From assembly GCA_000482145.1 (NCBI GenBank), contig AUXH01000020.1:1-64000 (forward strand): a DNA stretch of 64,000 nt, given 5' to 3'. This stretch comes from Strigomonas culicis. Taxonomy: Eukaryota > Euglenozoa > Kinetoplastea > Trypanosomatida > Trypanosomatidae. The notes beneath the pieces were generated by a model, which saw only the letters and a program-made list of their open reading frames with translations, was not told the DNA's origin and made no database searches. Every line of letters begins with the position of its first letter. Position 1 is the stretch's first letter. This document shows, one piece after another, positions 27,617-37,098 of the stretch. The position numbers and the translations under genes were made by a program.

Positions 27617-30600
27617 CTACTCGTATTCTTGCGTGGCGATGAACACCTCACCATCCAGATCGTGCGCCTCAGAAGACTGCGCGGTCTCGGCTACGGTGGG
27701 CACGTCGACCGCGGAGTGGGTGACAGAACGCGTCGTCGCCCTCTTCTTGCCGCGCTGCGACGCGGACGGCCGCAGGTCCCCTGGCGACAGCGCCACGTCG
27801 ACCTGCGACGGCGCGAACGGCATCGCATCCACGTCGACGGCGTCGGCATCCACCACGGCCGAGGCGACGGCGCCGGCCTGGCTCGAGGGCACGTGCCAGC
27901 CGTCCTGCGTTACCACGCGCGAGGCCATCGACAGCTTCATCCCGCGGCGGGGCGGCGCCGCGCCCTGGGAGGGCCCCGCGGAGGCCGCCCCGCTCACCGC
28001 CCCGCGCGCGATCTCGGCCAGCATGCCATCCTCCTCGTCTGCGCTGGGCGCGACGGTGCGCGGCCGCTTCTTGCTGGGCGAGAGGCCCGCGGCCCCCGCC
28101 GCCTCCAGCTTCGCCGCGCGCCGCATCGCGCCGACGAAGAGCTGCACGTAGGGGCTCGCGGCCGCGGTGAAGAGCTCCTGCGGCGCCAGCTGCTGCTGCA
28201 GGAGCTGCACGGCGTGCGCCGGCCGCAGCTTCGCGCAGTAGGGCACCAGCACGTGCAGAAACAGCGGGTCCGTCGACACGGCGAAGGCGATGCCGAAGAG
28301 CACCAGCTCCACGATGCTGTCGTAGAACCGGTCCGTGCCCATGAAGTGCAGCGACGCGAGCTTGGACCCCATCTGGTAGAAAGTGTCCACCGCGGCCGGC
28401 GTCGCGCCGACCTGCGCACAGCGGTTGTACGCCTCCACGAGCACGTCGCGCTCGAGGGGAAAGCTCTGCCCGGCGCGGTCCCGCAGCGCGTGGAAGAGGC
28501 TCTTGAGCGTGTCGGAGACCGCCTTGGACGGGGTGAGCACCCACAGGCACAGCACGCGCGGCGCGAGCGACACCTCCAGGCGCTGGAAGAGCAGCAGCCG
28601 CGAGACGCCCACGGCGAGGCGCACCTGCTTCGCCTCTACACGCGAGACCTCCTGGCGAGCCTGCGCGATCTGCGGGGACGCGTTGTTCTCTGTGTGGTTC
28701 GCCACGGCCGCCTTGAGCGCCTCCTGCGCGGCGGACAGCTCCTCCGAGGTCTGCACAAAGACGGCGTGCAGCACGTCGCTCAGCGCGCTCTGCTCGTCGA
28801 GGCGCAGCTCGACCACATCCAGGGCGGCCAGATCGCACAGATACACAAAGGCGTCCGTCTGCAGGTTGTGCACGTGCTCGTCCGTGCGGTGGTGCGCCAC
28901 GTTGTCCTGCAGCAGCTGCAGCAGCAGCTCCACGAGCGCGCGAAGGGGCGCCTGCACGGCGCGAAGCGAGTCGTCCGAGGCGTGGCTGCTGTGAGCGCCC
29001 AGCTGCCACAGGCAGCTGTGCACCGCGGTGCCCAGCACGCTGCGGAGCACCGCCGCGGTGGCCGTCACGGCCGCGCCGCTGCTGCGCGCTAAGGACAGCT
29101 CACTGGCGTAGAGGTCGGCCGTCCGCTTGATGAGCGGCCACTGGTCCGACACCGACACGAGCGAGGAGAGGAGATACAGGCGGCGCCACGTCGTGGCCTC
29201 CTCGTCGCGGGCGGCACCGCCGCGGCCGCTGCCTTGCGAGAGGCGCGCCGGGGAGGGGGACGCTGCCGCCTTCGCCGACGGCAGCGCGGCCACCTGCCGC
29301 ACCACGAGCTTGCGCATCTCCTCGACGTGGCCCTCGCCCTCCTTCTTCAGCACGTGGTCCGTGGAGAGGATGGCCTGCCACGCGAGGCAGAGGTCGTCGA
29401 CCGTCGTGTCATCCAAGGGCGTGCTGAGCGTCGCCTTGCGCAGCTCCGTCAGCAGCGCGGACAGCTTGGACAGGTGGTGCTGGCTGCTGAACACAGTGAG
29501 GTCGAGCGCAGCCACCACGTGCGCGACGGCCTGCAGAATGTCGATGCTCCCGCGATGCTTCGCGAGCACGGCGGACAGGACGACGCCCACGTCCTCGCTC
29601 AGATGGCGCACGAGGTCGGCGTTGGCGGCTTGCGTCGTCACGTTAGGCTTCTTGGCGCCGCCGCGGCGGTCGTCCTTCGGGACGGGGCCCATCGTCAGCT
29701 TGTTCTGCAGCTTGAGGAGCAGCGCGGCAATCATGTTGAGCGGCACCACACTCTCCATCTCCGCCGTCGCCGAGAGCGCCGTGTCGAGCAGCGTCTTGTA
29801 CTGCGTCAGCATCAGCGGCGGGCGCTCGTGCGACCACACGGCGTCGATGATGTACCTCTCGGGCATCTCCTCCATGTACTGCGACCGCAGTGTCAGGGCA
29901 AAGGAGCACAGCAGCTGCGTCGCCTCCTGCACCTGGAGCTCCTCCGTCTCCTCGTCCGCCGTGCGGCAGTGCACAAAGACCTTCATGAGGATGCCGGCCG
30001 CCGCCCGAATCGTCGGGCGGTCGTCGAAGATGGTGAGCAGCGCACGGTCGACCATCTCGTCCGTGAGCAGCTCATTCCCCTCCGCCACGTCGCTGTCGCC
30101 GCGCACCATCATGGCGACGACGCGCACGGCGAGCTCCGTGCAGTGCATGTCCACGTCGCTCGTCATCTCGACGAAGCGCTGCGCAAAGTACTGCAGGAAG
30201 AGATGCAGGCGGTTGTAGGCGTCCGGCACCTGCGCGAGCGACTGCAGGATGACCTCCAGCCCCTCCGCGCGCAGCTCCGGGCGCTTGTCGTGCAGCGGCA
30301 TGCCAAAGTAGCGCAGGTACTTGTTCATCATGAACTCGTCCGGGAATGCTAAGATCCATTTTTTCATTGACTGGAACACCATGAGCCGCACCTCCGGCGC
30401 CACGTCGCGCAGGCGCTGGTGCACCGCCTGCGAGAAGAGGTGGTCGCGCCACTCCGTGATGTCGTCCAGCGACTTCTGCGTGTCGGCGGTCTCCCTCTTC
30501 TGACGCGACAGGCCGAGGCGGCCGCGCAGGTGCTCCTGCAGGCGGTTCAGGCCCTCCACCATGCCGAGGATGGCCGCCGTCGCCGTGTGGCGAAAGCCGC

Positions 30601-31270
30601 GCGACTTGCTCTCGCTAATCGCGATGCACCACTGCGACAGCGTTGGCAGAAATGTGGGCTGCAGCAGTACGTCTTCGCTAAAGGCGAGCGTCATGAGCTT
30701 CTCGAAGAAGGACAAGAAAGAGCGGCGGAACTTCTTGTACTTGGCCTCCTTGTTCACAAGCATGTAGGCCGCCGAGTCCGGATGCACGCGCGCGTAGAGC
30801 TCGTCCAGCAGCGGCGTGATGTCGATGCCGTCGATCAGGGCGTTGCCGTCCAGCTCCACCTCGCTCACGCCGGAGGCCTTGGCCACCAAGTTGAGCATAC
30901 CGCAAATGGCGGCGTTCGCGCTCTCCTGCTTGTACACGTGGAGCAGCGTCTCGATCGGCTGGTCGAGCGCGCCGCCGTCTAGGATGCGCGCCAGCAGATA
31001 GTCCCCCACGGAGACGTCGTCAATCAGCGTGACGCCGTCCGTTGTGCGGACGCTCTCCTGCGGGCCCTGGGACGTCTCCGTGCGCCGCGACTTGGCGGCG
31101 CTGCTCGCCGCCGGGCGAGCGGTGCGCGCGGGCGAGACGGAGGACGGCGGGGCGGTCGTCTCGGCGTCGGCGAGGAGCGTGTCGAGCGTGTCTTCGCTGT
31201 GCGTGGCGGTGTGCGACGCCTTCGGGCTCGGCCGCCGCGCGGCCGCTTTCTGTCCCTTCTTCGGTGGCAT
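27617..31270 (-). CDS. SCC3: Cohesin subunit SCC3/STAG
   Basis: 1217 aa from the ATG at 31270 (the open frame to 31435 adds a hydrophobic leader read as 5' UTR). Residues 1-75 are basic and Ser/Pro-rich. The STAG region follows (LLHVYKQESANAAICGMLNL, about 110-128), and then the stromalin conservative domain at about 280-350 with VHQRLRDVAPEVRLMVFQSM, YLRYFGMPLHDKRPELRAEG. Both patterns are diagnostic of SCC3/SA proteins, which bind the SMC1-SMC3-SCC1 ring and DNA in sister-chromatid cohesion. The remainder is helical HEAT-like sequence, and the C-terminal about 150 residues are acidic and disordered, as in the family. Length is close to that of yeast and animal orthologues. Symbol given by family, not by database match. 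Confidence 0.87.
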   Translation of the reverse strand: MPPKKGQKAAARRPSPKASHTATHSEDTLDTLLADAETTAPPSSVSPARTARPAASSAAKSRRTETSQGPQESVRTTDGVTLIDDVSVGDYLLARILDGGALDQPIETLLHVYKQESANAAICGMLNLVAKASGVSEVELDGNALIDGIDITPLLDELYARVHPDSAAYMLVNKEAKYKKFRRSFLSFFEKLMTLAFSEDVLLQPTFLPTLSQWCIAISESKSRGFRHTATAAILGMVEGLNRLQEHLRGRLGLSRQKRETADTQKSLDDITEWRDHLFSQAVHQRLRDVAPEVRLMVFQSMKKWILAFPDEFMMNKYLRYFGMPLHDKRPELRAEGLEVILQSLAQVPDAYNRLHLFLQYFAQRFVEMTSDVDMHCTELAVRVVAMMVRGDSDVAEGNELLTDEMVDRALLTIFDDRPTIRAAAGILMKVFVHCRTADEETEELQVQEATQLLCSFALTLRSQYMEEMPERYIIDAVWSHERPPLMLTQYKTLLDTALSATAEMESVVPLNMIAALLLKLQNKLTMGPVPKDDRRGGAKKPNVTTQAANADLVRHLSEDVGVVLSAVLAKHRGSIDILQAVAHVVAALDLTVFSSQHHLSKLSALLTELRKATLSTPLDDTTVDDLCLAWQAILSTDHVLKKEGEGHVEEMRKLVVRQVAALPSAKAAASPSPARLSQGSGRGGAARDEEATTWRRLYLLSSLVSVSDQWPLIKRTADLYASELSLARSSGAAVTATAAVLRSVLGTAVHSCLWQLGAHSSHASDDSLRAVQAPLRALVELLLQLLQDNVAHHRTDEHVHNLQTDAFVYLCDLAALDVVELRLDEQSALSDVLHAVFVQTSEELSAAQEALKAAVANHTENNASPQIAQARQEVSRVEAKQVRLAVGVSRLLLFQRLEVSLAPRVLCLWVLTPSKAVSDTLKSLFHALRDRAGQSFPLERDVLVEAYNRCAQVGATPAAVDTFYQMGSKLASLHFMGTDRFYDSIVELVLFGIAFAVSTDPLFLHVLVPYCAKLRPAHAVQLLQQQLAPQELFTAAASPYVQLFVGAMRRAAKLEAAGAAGLSPSKKRPRTVAPSADEEDGMLAEIARGAVSGAASAGPSQGAAPPRRGMKLSMASRVVTQDGWHVPSSQAGAVASAVVDADAVDVDAMPFAPSQVDVALSPGDLRPSASQRGKKRATTRSVTHSAVDVPTVAETAQSSEAHDLDGEVFIATQEYE

Positions 31271-31554
31271 CCGCGTACGGTCAGAAAAGGGAAAACAAGA
31301 ACAACGAAAAGAAAAAACAAAAAAACGAAAACAACAACAAAAAGGAACCAAACTAGGCAAACACAGATGCAAATACCAGACAGAATGAGGAGGAAGAAAA
31401 GACATACGGAACAAGGACACAGTTGCACACAACACGATGGACTTTTATGGCACATGCTTTCTTCAAGAAAATGAACAATGAGAGAGGGGGTTGGGCGTAT
31501 ACTTCTTTTTTTTTTTTTACTATCCACCTCAGTGCTTACCATAGCAACATACTT

Positions 31555-31995
31555 CTATGCAGTCAGTAGCTGCAGGAGTTCTGTCGGGAGCGAGGGCGCA
31601 GGCTGGCCCTCCTTCGTGACCGTTGCGAGATCCGCCGCCGGCGGGTTTGGCTCCCGCAGCAGACCGTTCGTCGCCTCGCCGGCGCGGTCGACCGGAAGGG
31701 CCTCTAAGGCTGCGAGTGGAATAAACCCGCCCCGTGGCTCCAGCGACTGCACCACCGCCTCCTCCCGCTCCGCCTCGCTCGCCGGCGGTGGCGTTGGCAC
31801 GGCCACCGGCGCCGGTGCCTCCTCCGCGGGCGCGGCGGTTTCCGCCACCGCGGGCGGCTCGCTCGCCTCCTCTAACGGGGCGTCCTCGAATTTCAAGCGG
31901 CTCCTTTTGGTCGTATCCTCGTCGCTACTGCTGGCATCCTTCGCGCGGCGCTTCTTCGGCTCCGACTTCTTCTTCGCGGTCTTCCGTGCAGGCAT
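31555..31995 (-). CDS. Small charged hypothetical protein
   Basis: 146 aa, ATG at 31995. The first 35 residues are strongly basic (MPARKTAKKKSEPKKRRAK) and then mixed with a Ser/Asp/Glu cluster, resembling a nuclear localisation signal next to a casein-kinase-2-like site. The middle is Ala/Pro/Glu-rich and disordered, and a short more hydrophobic tail (LPTELLQLLTA) ends the protein. No family recognised. It lies alone between SCC3 and the proteasome gene with normal intergenic spacing, and its codon use (GC-rich third positions) is like its neighbours, which supports a real gene. Nuclear location is inference. Confidence 0.7.
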   Translation of the reverse strand: MPARKTAKKKSEPKKRRAKDASSSDEDTTKRSRLKFEDAPLEEASEPPAVAETAAPAEEAPAPVAVPTPPPASEAEREEAVVQSLEPRGGFIPLAALEALPVDRAGEATNGLLREPNPPAADLATVTKEGQPAPSLPTELLQLLTA

Positions 31996-32649
31996 CGTGC
32001 GTCACGTGGGTGGGGACAACTGGAGGAGGTCAAAGTAGCTACGATCCGTACAGTAAGAACGGAAGAGAGTCCACTAAACTACAAGAAAACGACGAAAAAA
32101 CAATAAAGGTAACAACAACAACAAAAAAAAAAGAACAGTAGCTAGGGCTATGTGTAAAACGACAGAAAGAAAAAAAAGTAGGAGTATAAACGTCATTTAA
32201 TGCAAAGAAGTGCTTTTTTTCTTTTTGAACACATGTGGCTATAGCAGCTATATGCAGAAGTGGAATTGTGGCCTGCTCAGTCTCACTGTTTCCATTTTTT
32301 CAAAACTTTTTTTTTAAAGTCTACGAATCAATTCAATCACCGTGTCATCAGACAAACACAAACACACACTAAAAAAAAAGAAAACAGAAAAGTAATAATC
32401 TGCGGATCTTTTTTTTCTTTTTCTTTAGTTTCTAATATAGCACCTTCTCAATAAAGAAAAAGGTAAAGGGCGAAAACAGTTAATAAATAATAAATAATGA
32501 TCAGCGAGTGCCCCGTGCAAGGCACGCTCGCCAACAAGCAAACAATGGTGACATCTCCATTTGTTGCTTCCTCTTTCCACACGCTTTCCTCGCACCAACT
32601 GCGTTGGTGCGTTTTTCGCTTGTTAGGCTATCGTGCCCACTTTTCAACC
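31996..32649. other. AT-rich intergenic region
   Basis: 654 nt without a gene. Contains an AACAACAACAACAAAAA stretch near 32110-32130, T- and A-runs at 32213-32225, 32303-32317 and 32369-32378, and a TAATAAATAATAAATAA repeat at about 32480-32497. Nothing else recognised. Confidence 0.65.
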
Positions 32650-33456
32650 TTACTCGTCCACATCGAGCGGCTGTTCGTGGATGACCTCATCGTCCTCCTC
32701 GTTCACGTTCGCGGCGACACGGTCCTGCGGGCGCATCACGAAGTTGTCCAGATACTTGCGCGCCGCCTCCTCGTTGAGGATGGTGAAGGGCACGTCCTTG
32801 CCGACCACGGCGATGGTGGTGTTGTTCACGTTCAGGTTCACATTCTCCGGCGTGGCCGACGCGAGCGCCTTCAGCGCGTGCGTGATGAGCTCCTCGAGGC
32901 TGATGCTCGTAAACGTGGTGAAGTGCTTCTCGAGGTACGTGCGCGCGGACTGCGAGCGGACGCCCATGGCGGTCGCCTTGTAATCGTACACGTCGCCCGA
33001 CGGCACCGTCTGCACGAGGTGCACGCCCTGGCGGTCGTAGCCGGCTATCAGAAGACCCACGCCGAACGGGCGCTTGCCGCCGAAGTGGATGTGGCGCTGG
33101 TGCTTCTCCGCGAGTGTGTTGACCATCTCGTTGAGGGGCAGGCTGCCGTCGTAGAGGTAGCGGTAGTTCATCGTCTCCGTGCGCAGGAAGCGCGCCAGCG
33201 CGCGGCCGTCCGGCACGAGGCCGGAGATGGACATGCCGACGTGCTCGTCAATCTCGAACACCTTCTCCTGGTAGGAGGAAAGCTCCGCGACGGGACTACG
33301 CTTCAGGGCGACGAGCACGACGTGCTCCTTGCCCTTCACACCCACCGTGGCGGAACCGTTGTTGGCCGCCTCGTTGGCGTACTCTAACTGGAACAGGCGC
33401 CCCGACGGACTCCACGTGGTGATGTCCGTATCATACTCGTTCTTCGACATGGACAT
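32650..33456 (-). CDS. PSMA1: 20S proteasome subunit alpha-1 (PSMA1/alpha6 type)
   Basis: 268 aa from the ATG at 33456; an alternative ATG 6 nt downstream is equally possible, and the longer frame to 33552 is rejected because it precedes the conserved N-terminus. The alpha-subunit N-terminal helix signature is present ([20 protein letters not shown], about residues 7-26). Subtype marks of PSMA1 follow: [28 protein letters not shown], and [12 protein letters not shown]. Alpha subunits are non-catalytic; they form the outer rings and gate of the 20S core. An acidic tail ([16 protein letters not shown]) closes the protein, as in many alpha subunits. Length is typical. Confidence 0.95.
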   Translation of the reverse strand: MSMSKNEYDTDITTWSPSGRLFQLEYANEAANNGSATVGVKGKEHVVLVALKRSPVAELSSYQEKVFEIDEHVGMSISGLVPDGRALARFLRTETMNYRYLYDGSLPLNEMVNTLAEKHQRHIHFGGKRPFGVGLLIAGYDRQGVHLVQTVPSGDVYDYKATAMGVRSQSARTYLEKHFTTFTSISLEELITHALKALASATPENVNLNVNNTTIAVVGKDVPFTILNEEAARKYLDNFVMRPQDRVAANVNEEDDEVIHEQPLDVDE

Positions 33457-35095
33457 GGTGACAAGGCGTGGGGATAGCGGGTGTTCGATCCTACGTCGGT
33501 TACAGACAAGGCAATGTATGCAAGGAGAGTGACTAAAGACGCGGCGTGACACAGAGCAAACGTCTCAATAATAATAAAACTTCTTCTTAAAACGGCAAAA
33601 AGGGAGAGAGAAAGACAAGGAGAGACAAAAAAGGGCATTTTTTATTTTTCAGTATCTACAAAACAGCACGTATTCTTTTTTTTTCTCGAATAATGTCTAT
33701 GGCGACACTCAATGAGGCGCAACCTCTACACACGAAGAGGTACTATATTGAAATTATATTGAAAAGACAGTATTTTGTTTACTACTATTGAAACAACTTT
33801 TACTTTCATTTACTTGTTAGATTCTTTTAAGTTAAATAATTTTGTCTTTTTTTTTCTTTATTTTCCTTTTTTCCCTCGCTTTTAGCGGCAGAATAATGGT
33901 TTTTTTTTTAACTGTTTTTCTCTTATGACATTGAAATAAATGAACAAAAGAAGGATTGTAGTAAAAAAAAATACAACGTAGTGCACGCACTGTGGTTCCA
34001 TACATTCCGCGAGGAGTCGTTCTTCTGTTTCGCACCATCATGTACATAAATAGTTTTTTTTGTTGTTGTTTTGTTCGCCCTTCATTTGAATTGTTCTCTT
34101 TTACTTTCATTTGTTACTTTTTATCGAAATATGGAAATAATCCCGCATTGAACCATAAGAAAAAAGGAGAAAGGGAATGCATGCAAACGTCTCTCTTTTT
34201 TAACAGATAAAAGGTGGCGAATCAAAGAAGAAAAAAAAGAAGTAAAAGGGTAAAGAAAACGCTCCTTTATGTGGAATTAGGTCCTTAATGATGAAACTAG
34301 AAAAGGGGTAGACTCCACGCCTCACAAGACGTATGTAAAAAACCGAACAGTTTATTTCTTCTCCGTACTCGCTCACGCGAAACCTCTCTTTTCGATCTCT
34401 CGTCAACTCCCGTATACATTCAAGCTCTCGCTCACTACGTGGCTTTTTCGTTCTTCTTCGTCTACGTCTTCGTCTTCGGTACTTAGAACATTCGCGATAT
34501 ATATAAGAATATATATATATATATATTTACGTATTTCATTATTATTATTTTCAGTAAGGCTTAAGCTGCTTATTATCATTATGCGTATTAACTGGATGAG
34601 ACAAAAAGAATCTTCGAAACATATAAAGCTTGAGGTTCTTTTTTAATGTCATACGTCACAAAAAGAAAAAAAGTTTTTTTTTCTGCAAGTTTGGCTATCA
34701 GGAAGTGCCAAAGGGATAGAAAAAATAAGAACTACCGTTTGTATGCGTGTTTGGTCTTTTTTTTATTTTTCTGTCTTTTTTTTTTTTAAGTGTTAGAAAG
34801 TAATTAAAGAAAAATAAAAAGGGAAAAATAAAATGAAAAAAAAGAAAAAAAAGAACTGAATTGTATAAGACCCAGCGATAAGGGGAGAGAAAGCAACACA
34901 AAAGGGAGAGAAACGAAACACAAGAAATAATGTGTATATGTCTACACACTAACTCACGCCTGTTTGCTCTTGACACTTGCGGTGTCTTTGTGTTTAACTC
35001 GTTTTAACGCCCTCCTTCTTCGCTTGAATCGTTATATATTCTTTATGTTCCTTTTATCTCTCTCCTTGCTTTACATCCCTAGTACACAAACCTGT
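33457..35095. other. Long AT-rich intergenic region
   Basis: 1.6 kb with no supportable gene. Homopolymer runs at 33677-33684, 33844-33854, 33899-33909 and 34777-34788, and an (AT)n run at about 34508-34527. The low-coordinate end beside 35096 is T-rich on the plus strand and the A/G-rich stretch at 34795-34930 is pyrimidine-rich on the minus strand. It should contain the 5' UTR of the proteasome gene and the 3' UTR of the zinc-finger gene. The unusual length leaves room for a small RNA, but I recognise none. Confidence 0.6.
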
Positions 35096-35536
35096 CTACT
35101 GGTTGTTGGGGCACTCGCGGGACAGGTGCTCCGTGGAGCCGCACTCGTAGCACGCCTTACCCTTGCGCTCCTCCGGGCAGTCCTTGGAGAGGTGGCCGGC
35201 CTTGCCGCAGTTGAAGCAAGAGCGGTTGTCGGAGCGCTCGCGGCGGGGGTTGGCGCAGTCCTTGGAGAGGTGGCCAGACTTGCCGCAGTTGAAGCAAGAG
35301 CGACCCTCACCGCCGGTCGCCTTCTTGGGGCACTCGCGGGACAGGTGGCCCTCCTCGCCGCAGTTGTGGCACGCCTTCGCGCGCACCTGGCGCTCGCGGC
35401 GGGGGTTGGGGCAGTCCTTGGAGAGGTGGCCGGCGTTGCCGCAGTTGAAGCACGTGCGCTCCGCCGCGGGGTTGGGGCAGTCCTTGGACACGTGGCCTTC
35501 CTGGTTGCAGTTGTAGCACTTGCGAGGAGCGGACAT
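35096..35536 (-). CDS. CCHC poly-zinc-finger protein, six knuckles (UMSBP/HEXBP type)
   Basis: 146 aa from the ATG at 35536 (the frame opens to 35767, but the extra sequence is a pyrimidine-rich leader). Six zinc knuckles of form C-x2-C-x4-H-x4-C occupy nearly the whole protein: CYNCNQEGHVSKDC, CFNCGNAGHLSKDC, CHNCGEEGHLSREC, CFNCGKSGHLSKDC, CFNCGKAGHLSKDC, and CYECGSTEHLSREC, separated by short Arg/Asn/Pro linkers. The sixth has Glu where the conserved Gly precedes His. In trypanosomatids such proteins include UMSBP (binds the universal minicircle sequence of kinetoplast DNA; also telomeres) and the Leishmania hexamer-binding protein HEXBP. Single-stranded nucleic-acid binding is therefore expected. 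Which orthologue this is cannot be decided from knuckle number alone. Confidence 0.92.
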   Translation of the reverse strand: MSAPRKCYNCNQEGHVSKDCPNPAAERTCFNCGNAGHLSKDCPNPRRERQVRAKACHNCGEEGHLSRECPKKATGGEGRSCFNCGKSGHLSKDCANPRRERSDNRSCFNCGKAGHLSKDCPEERKGKACYECGSTEHLSRECPNNQ

Positions 35537-36630
35537 GATGACGGGGATGGGGGGGGCGGGTGGGGGGTAGAGAGTGTGTGTGAGAGATGGTAAAGCGTAA
35601 GATCTTCGCGGCGTATGGTGAAGGTGTGTGCAAGGGAAGGGAGGAGAAAAAAGAGAAAAAAAAGTGGAAGAGAAGAGAAAGAGGGAACGGGTGAAGAAAG
35701 ATGCGTGTGAAGGGGAGTGAGGATGAGTGTATGGCCTTCTGCAATACAAGATGGGAACAGTATGCACGCAGAGATCCTTTCCTTCTCTTGCAAGAAAAGA
35801 AAAGAAACCACGGCAATAACAGCTGAAAAGAATTGTCAGTAGTGGAAAAGGAAAATAGAGATGACATAGATTTTATCCCTTCGTTTTACTCATTTACTCA
35901 TTTCAGTTTTTGTCATGCTGACTCTAACCTTTGAAAACAATCACAGAAATTATTAAAAAAAAAAGCTTCTTCTTCTTCAGATGACCAAATGTAAGAGGTG
36001 AAAGGTACGTAAGAAAAAGGCATTCTTTTCTTTACTAAAAGGTAAAGCAAAGAAAAGAAATGAAATAGAACCAGTCTCTCCAGAACTAACCACTCTCGTA
36101 CGAGAAAATAGCTTCAGTTAAAGAAAACACACACACAAACAAATCAAAAAGAAACGAAACGGAAAGCAAAAAAAAAAGCTTTACTATGAAAAAATTCAAT
36201 GCACTCAATTAAGACGTCAAAAAGAGCTGTTATCTACAGTTATAGATAGATAGGTCTACTTTCACCTCCACAACCGACGGCACGATAGGGGCTAGCGTAA
36301 AGAGACGAACGTGTCTACGAGAAACGAAGGATATGAAAATACAGTATCCATTGTTTATTCAGCCTACATCCGTTATTATGATTATTCTTTTTTTTTTTCC
36401 TTCTTTAGTCAGCCAAGTATATTATTTACAAAAAAAAAGTGTATGTATATATATGTAAATCTTATCTTTTGCATCTCCTTTTCTTTCTTTTGTTTATTTA
36501 TTTGTCTGTTATTACCACTTTATTTTTTTAACTTCTATTTTTTTTGATTCTTTTGCCAAATACTTTTTTTTTAGTTGTTGTTTTTCTTGTTTGTTTTTTG
36601 TTTTGTTTGCTTGTTTGCTGCTATGATGCC
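35537..36630. other. AT-rich intergenic region between the two zinc-finger genes
   Basis: 1.1 kb without a gene apart from the splice signal at 35604-35700. Contains a G-rich run near 35549-35569 (GGGGATGGGGGGGGCGGGTGGGGGG, plus strand), ATAGATAGATAGG near 36242-36253, A-runs at 35955-35964 and 36427-36438, and T-rich sequence at 36370-36630 just past the stop of the seven-knuckle gene. Confidence 0.65.
35604..35700 (-). promoter_or_regulatory. Candidate trans-splice signal: polypyrimidine tract and AG acceptor
   Basis: On the minus strand 35700-35631 is a long pyrimidine-rich tract (A/G-rich on the plus strand). The first AG downstream of it is at 35605-35604, which would leave a 5' UTR of about 67 nt before the ATG at 35536. 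This is the textbook arrangement for spliced-leader addition in trypanosomatids; the exact site is a prediction. Confidence 0.55.
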
Positions 36631-37098
36631 TTACTTCTTCTCCACGCGGGGCTTGGAGCAGTCCTTCGAGAAGTGACCCGACTCGCCGCAGTTGAAGCAG
36701 ACGTTCTTCTTGGGGCAGTTGCGCGAGACGTGGCCCTTCTCGTGGCAGATAAAGCACGGGCGCTGCAGCGCCGCCTTCTTGCAGTGGCGCTGCGTGTGGC
36801 CGTCCTCGTCGCACACGTTGCAGTGCGGCGGGTTCGGGCAGTCCTTGATCAGGTGGCCCTTCTGGCCGCAGCGGAAGCACTCGAGCGTCTCCTCCTTCGG
36901 GGGCGCCTCCGGGCAGTCGCGAGAGCGGTGGCCGGGCTTGTGGCAGTAGAAGCACGGCGCGTCGGCGGCGGAGATGGTGCTAGGGCAGCTCTTGGCCATG
37001 TGGCCGGGCTGGCCGCAGCGGAAGCACGGGGAGGCGTCCGACGGGTTGGAGCACTCGTGGCTCCGGTGACCCATACCGCCACAACGATAGCAAACCAT
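36631..37098 (-). CDS. CCHC poly-zinc-finger protein, seven knuckles (UMSBP2-like)
   Basis: 155 aa, ATG at 37098. Seven C-x2-C-x4-H-x4-C knuckles start at residue 3: CYRCGGMGHRSHEC, CFRCGQPGHMAKSC, CFYCHKPGHRSRDC, CFRCGQKGHLIKDC, CNVCDEDGHTQRHC, CFICHEKGHVSRNC, CFNCGESGHFSKDC, then a basic tail (SKPRVEKK). All seven keep the Gly before His. T. brucei UMSBP2 is a seven-knuckle protein lying next to another UMSBP, which makes this the likelier UMSBP2 counterpart; that is inference from recalled architecture. Expected role: binding single-stranded G-rich DNA or RNA at kinetoplast origins, telomeres or mRNAs. The knuckles differ more among themselves than in the neighbouring gene, so the two are old paralogues rather than a fresh duplication. 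Confidence 0.92.
   Translation of the reverse strand: MVCYRCGGMGHRSHECSNPSDASPCFRCGQPGHMAKSCPSTISAADAPCFYCHKPGHRSRDCPEAPPKEETLECFRCGQKGHLIKDCPNPPHCNVCDEDGHTQRHCKKAALQRPCFICHEKGHVSRNCPKKNVCFNCGESGHFSKDCSKPRVEKK

Noticed and set aside
27365..29092. 575-codon plus-strand open frame opposite SCC3
   Set aside because: Begins in AT-rich spacer and continues as antisense of SCC3; no domain and typical shadow composition.
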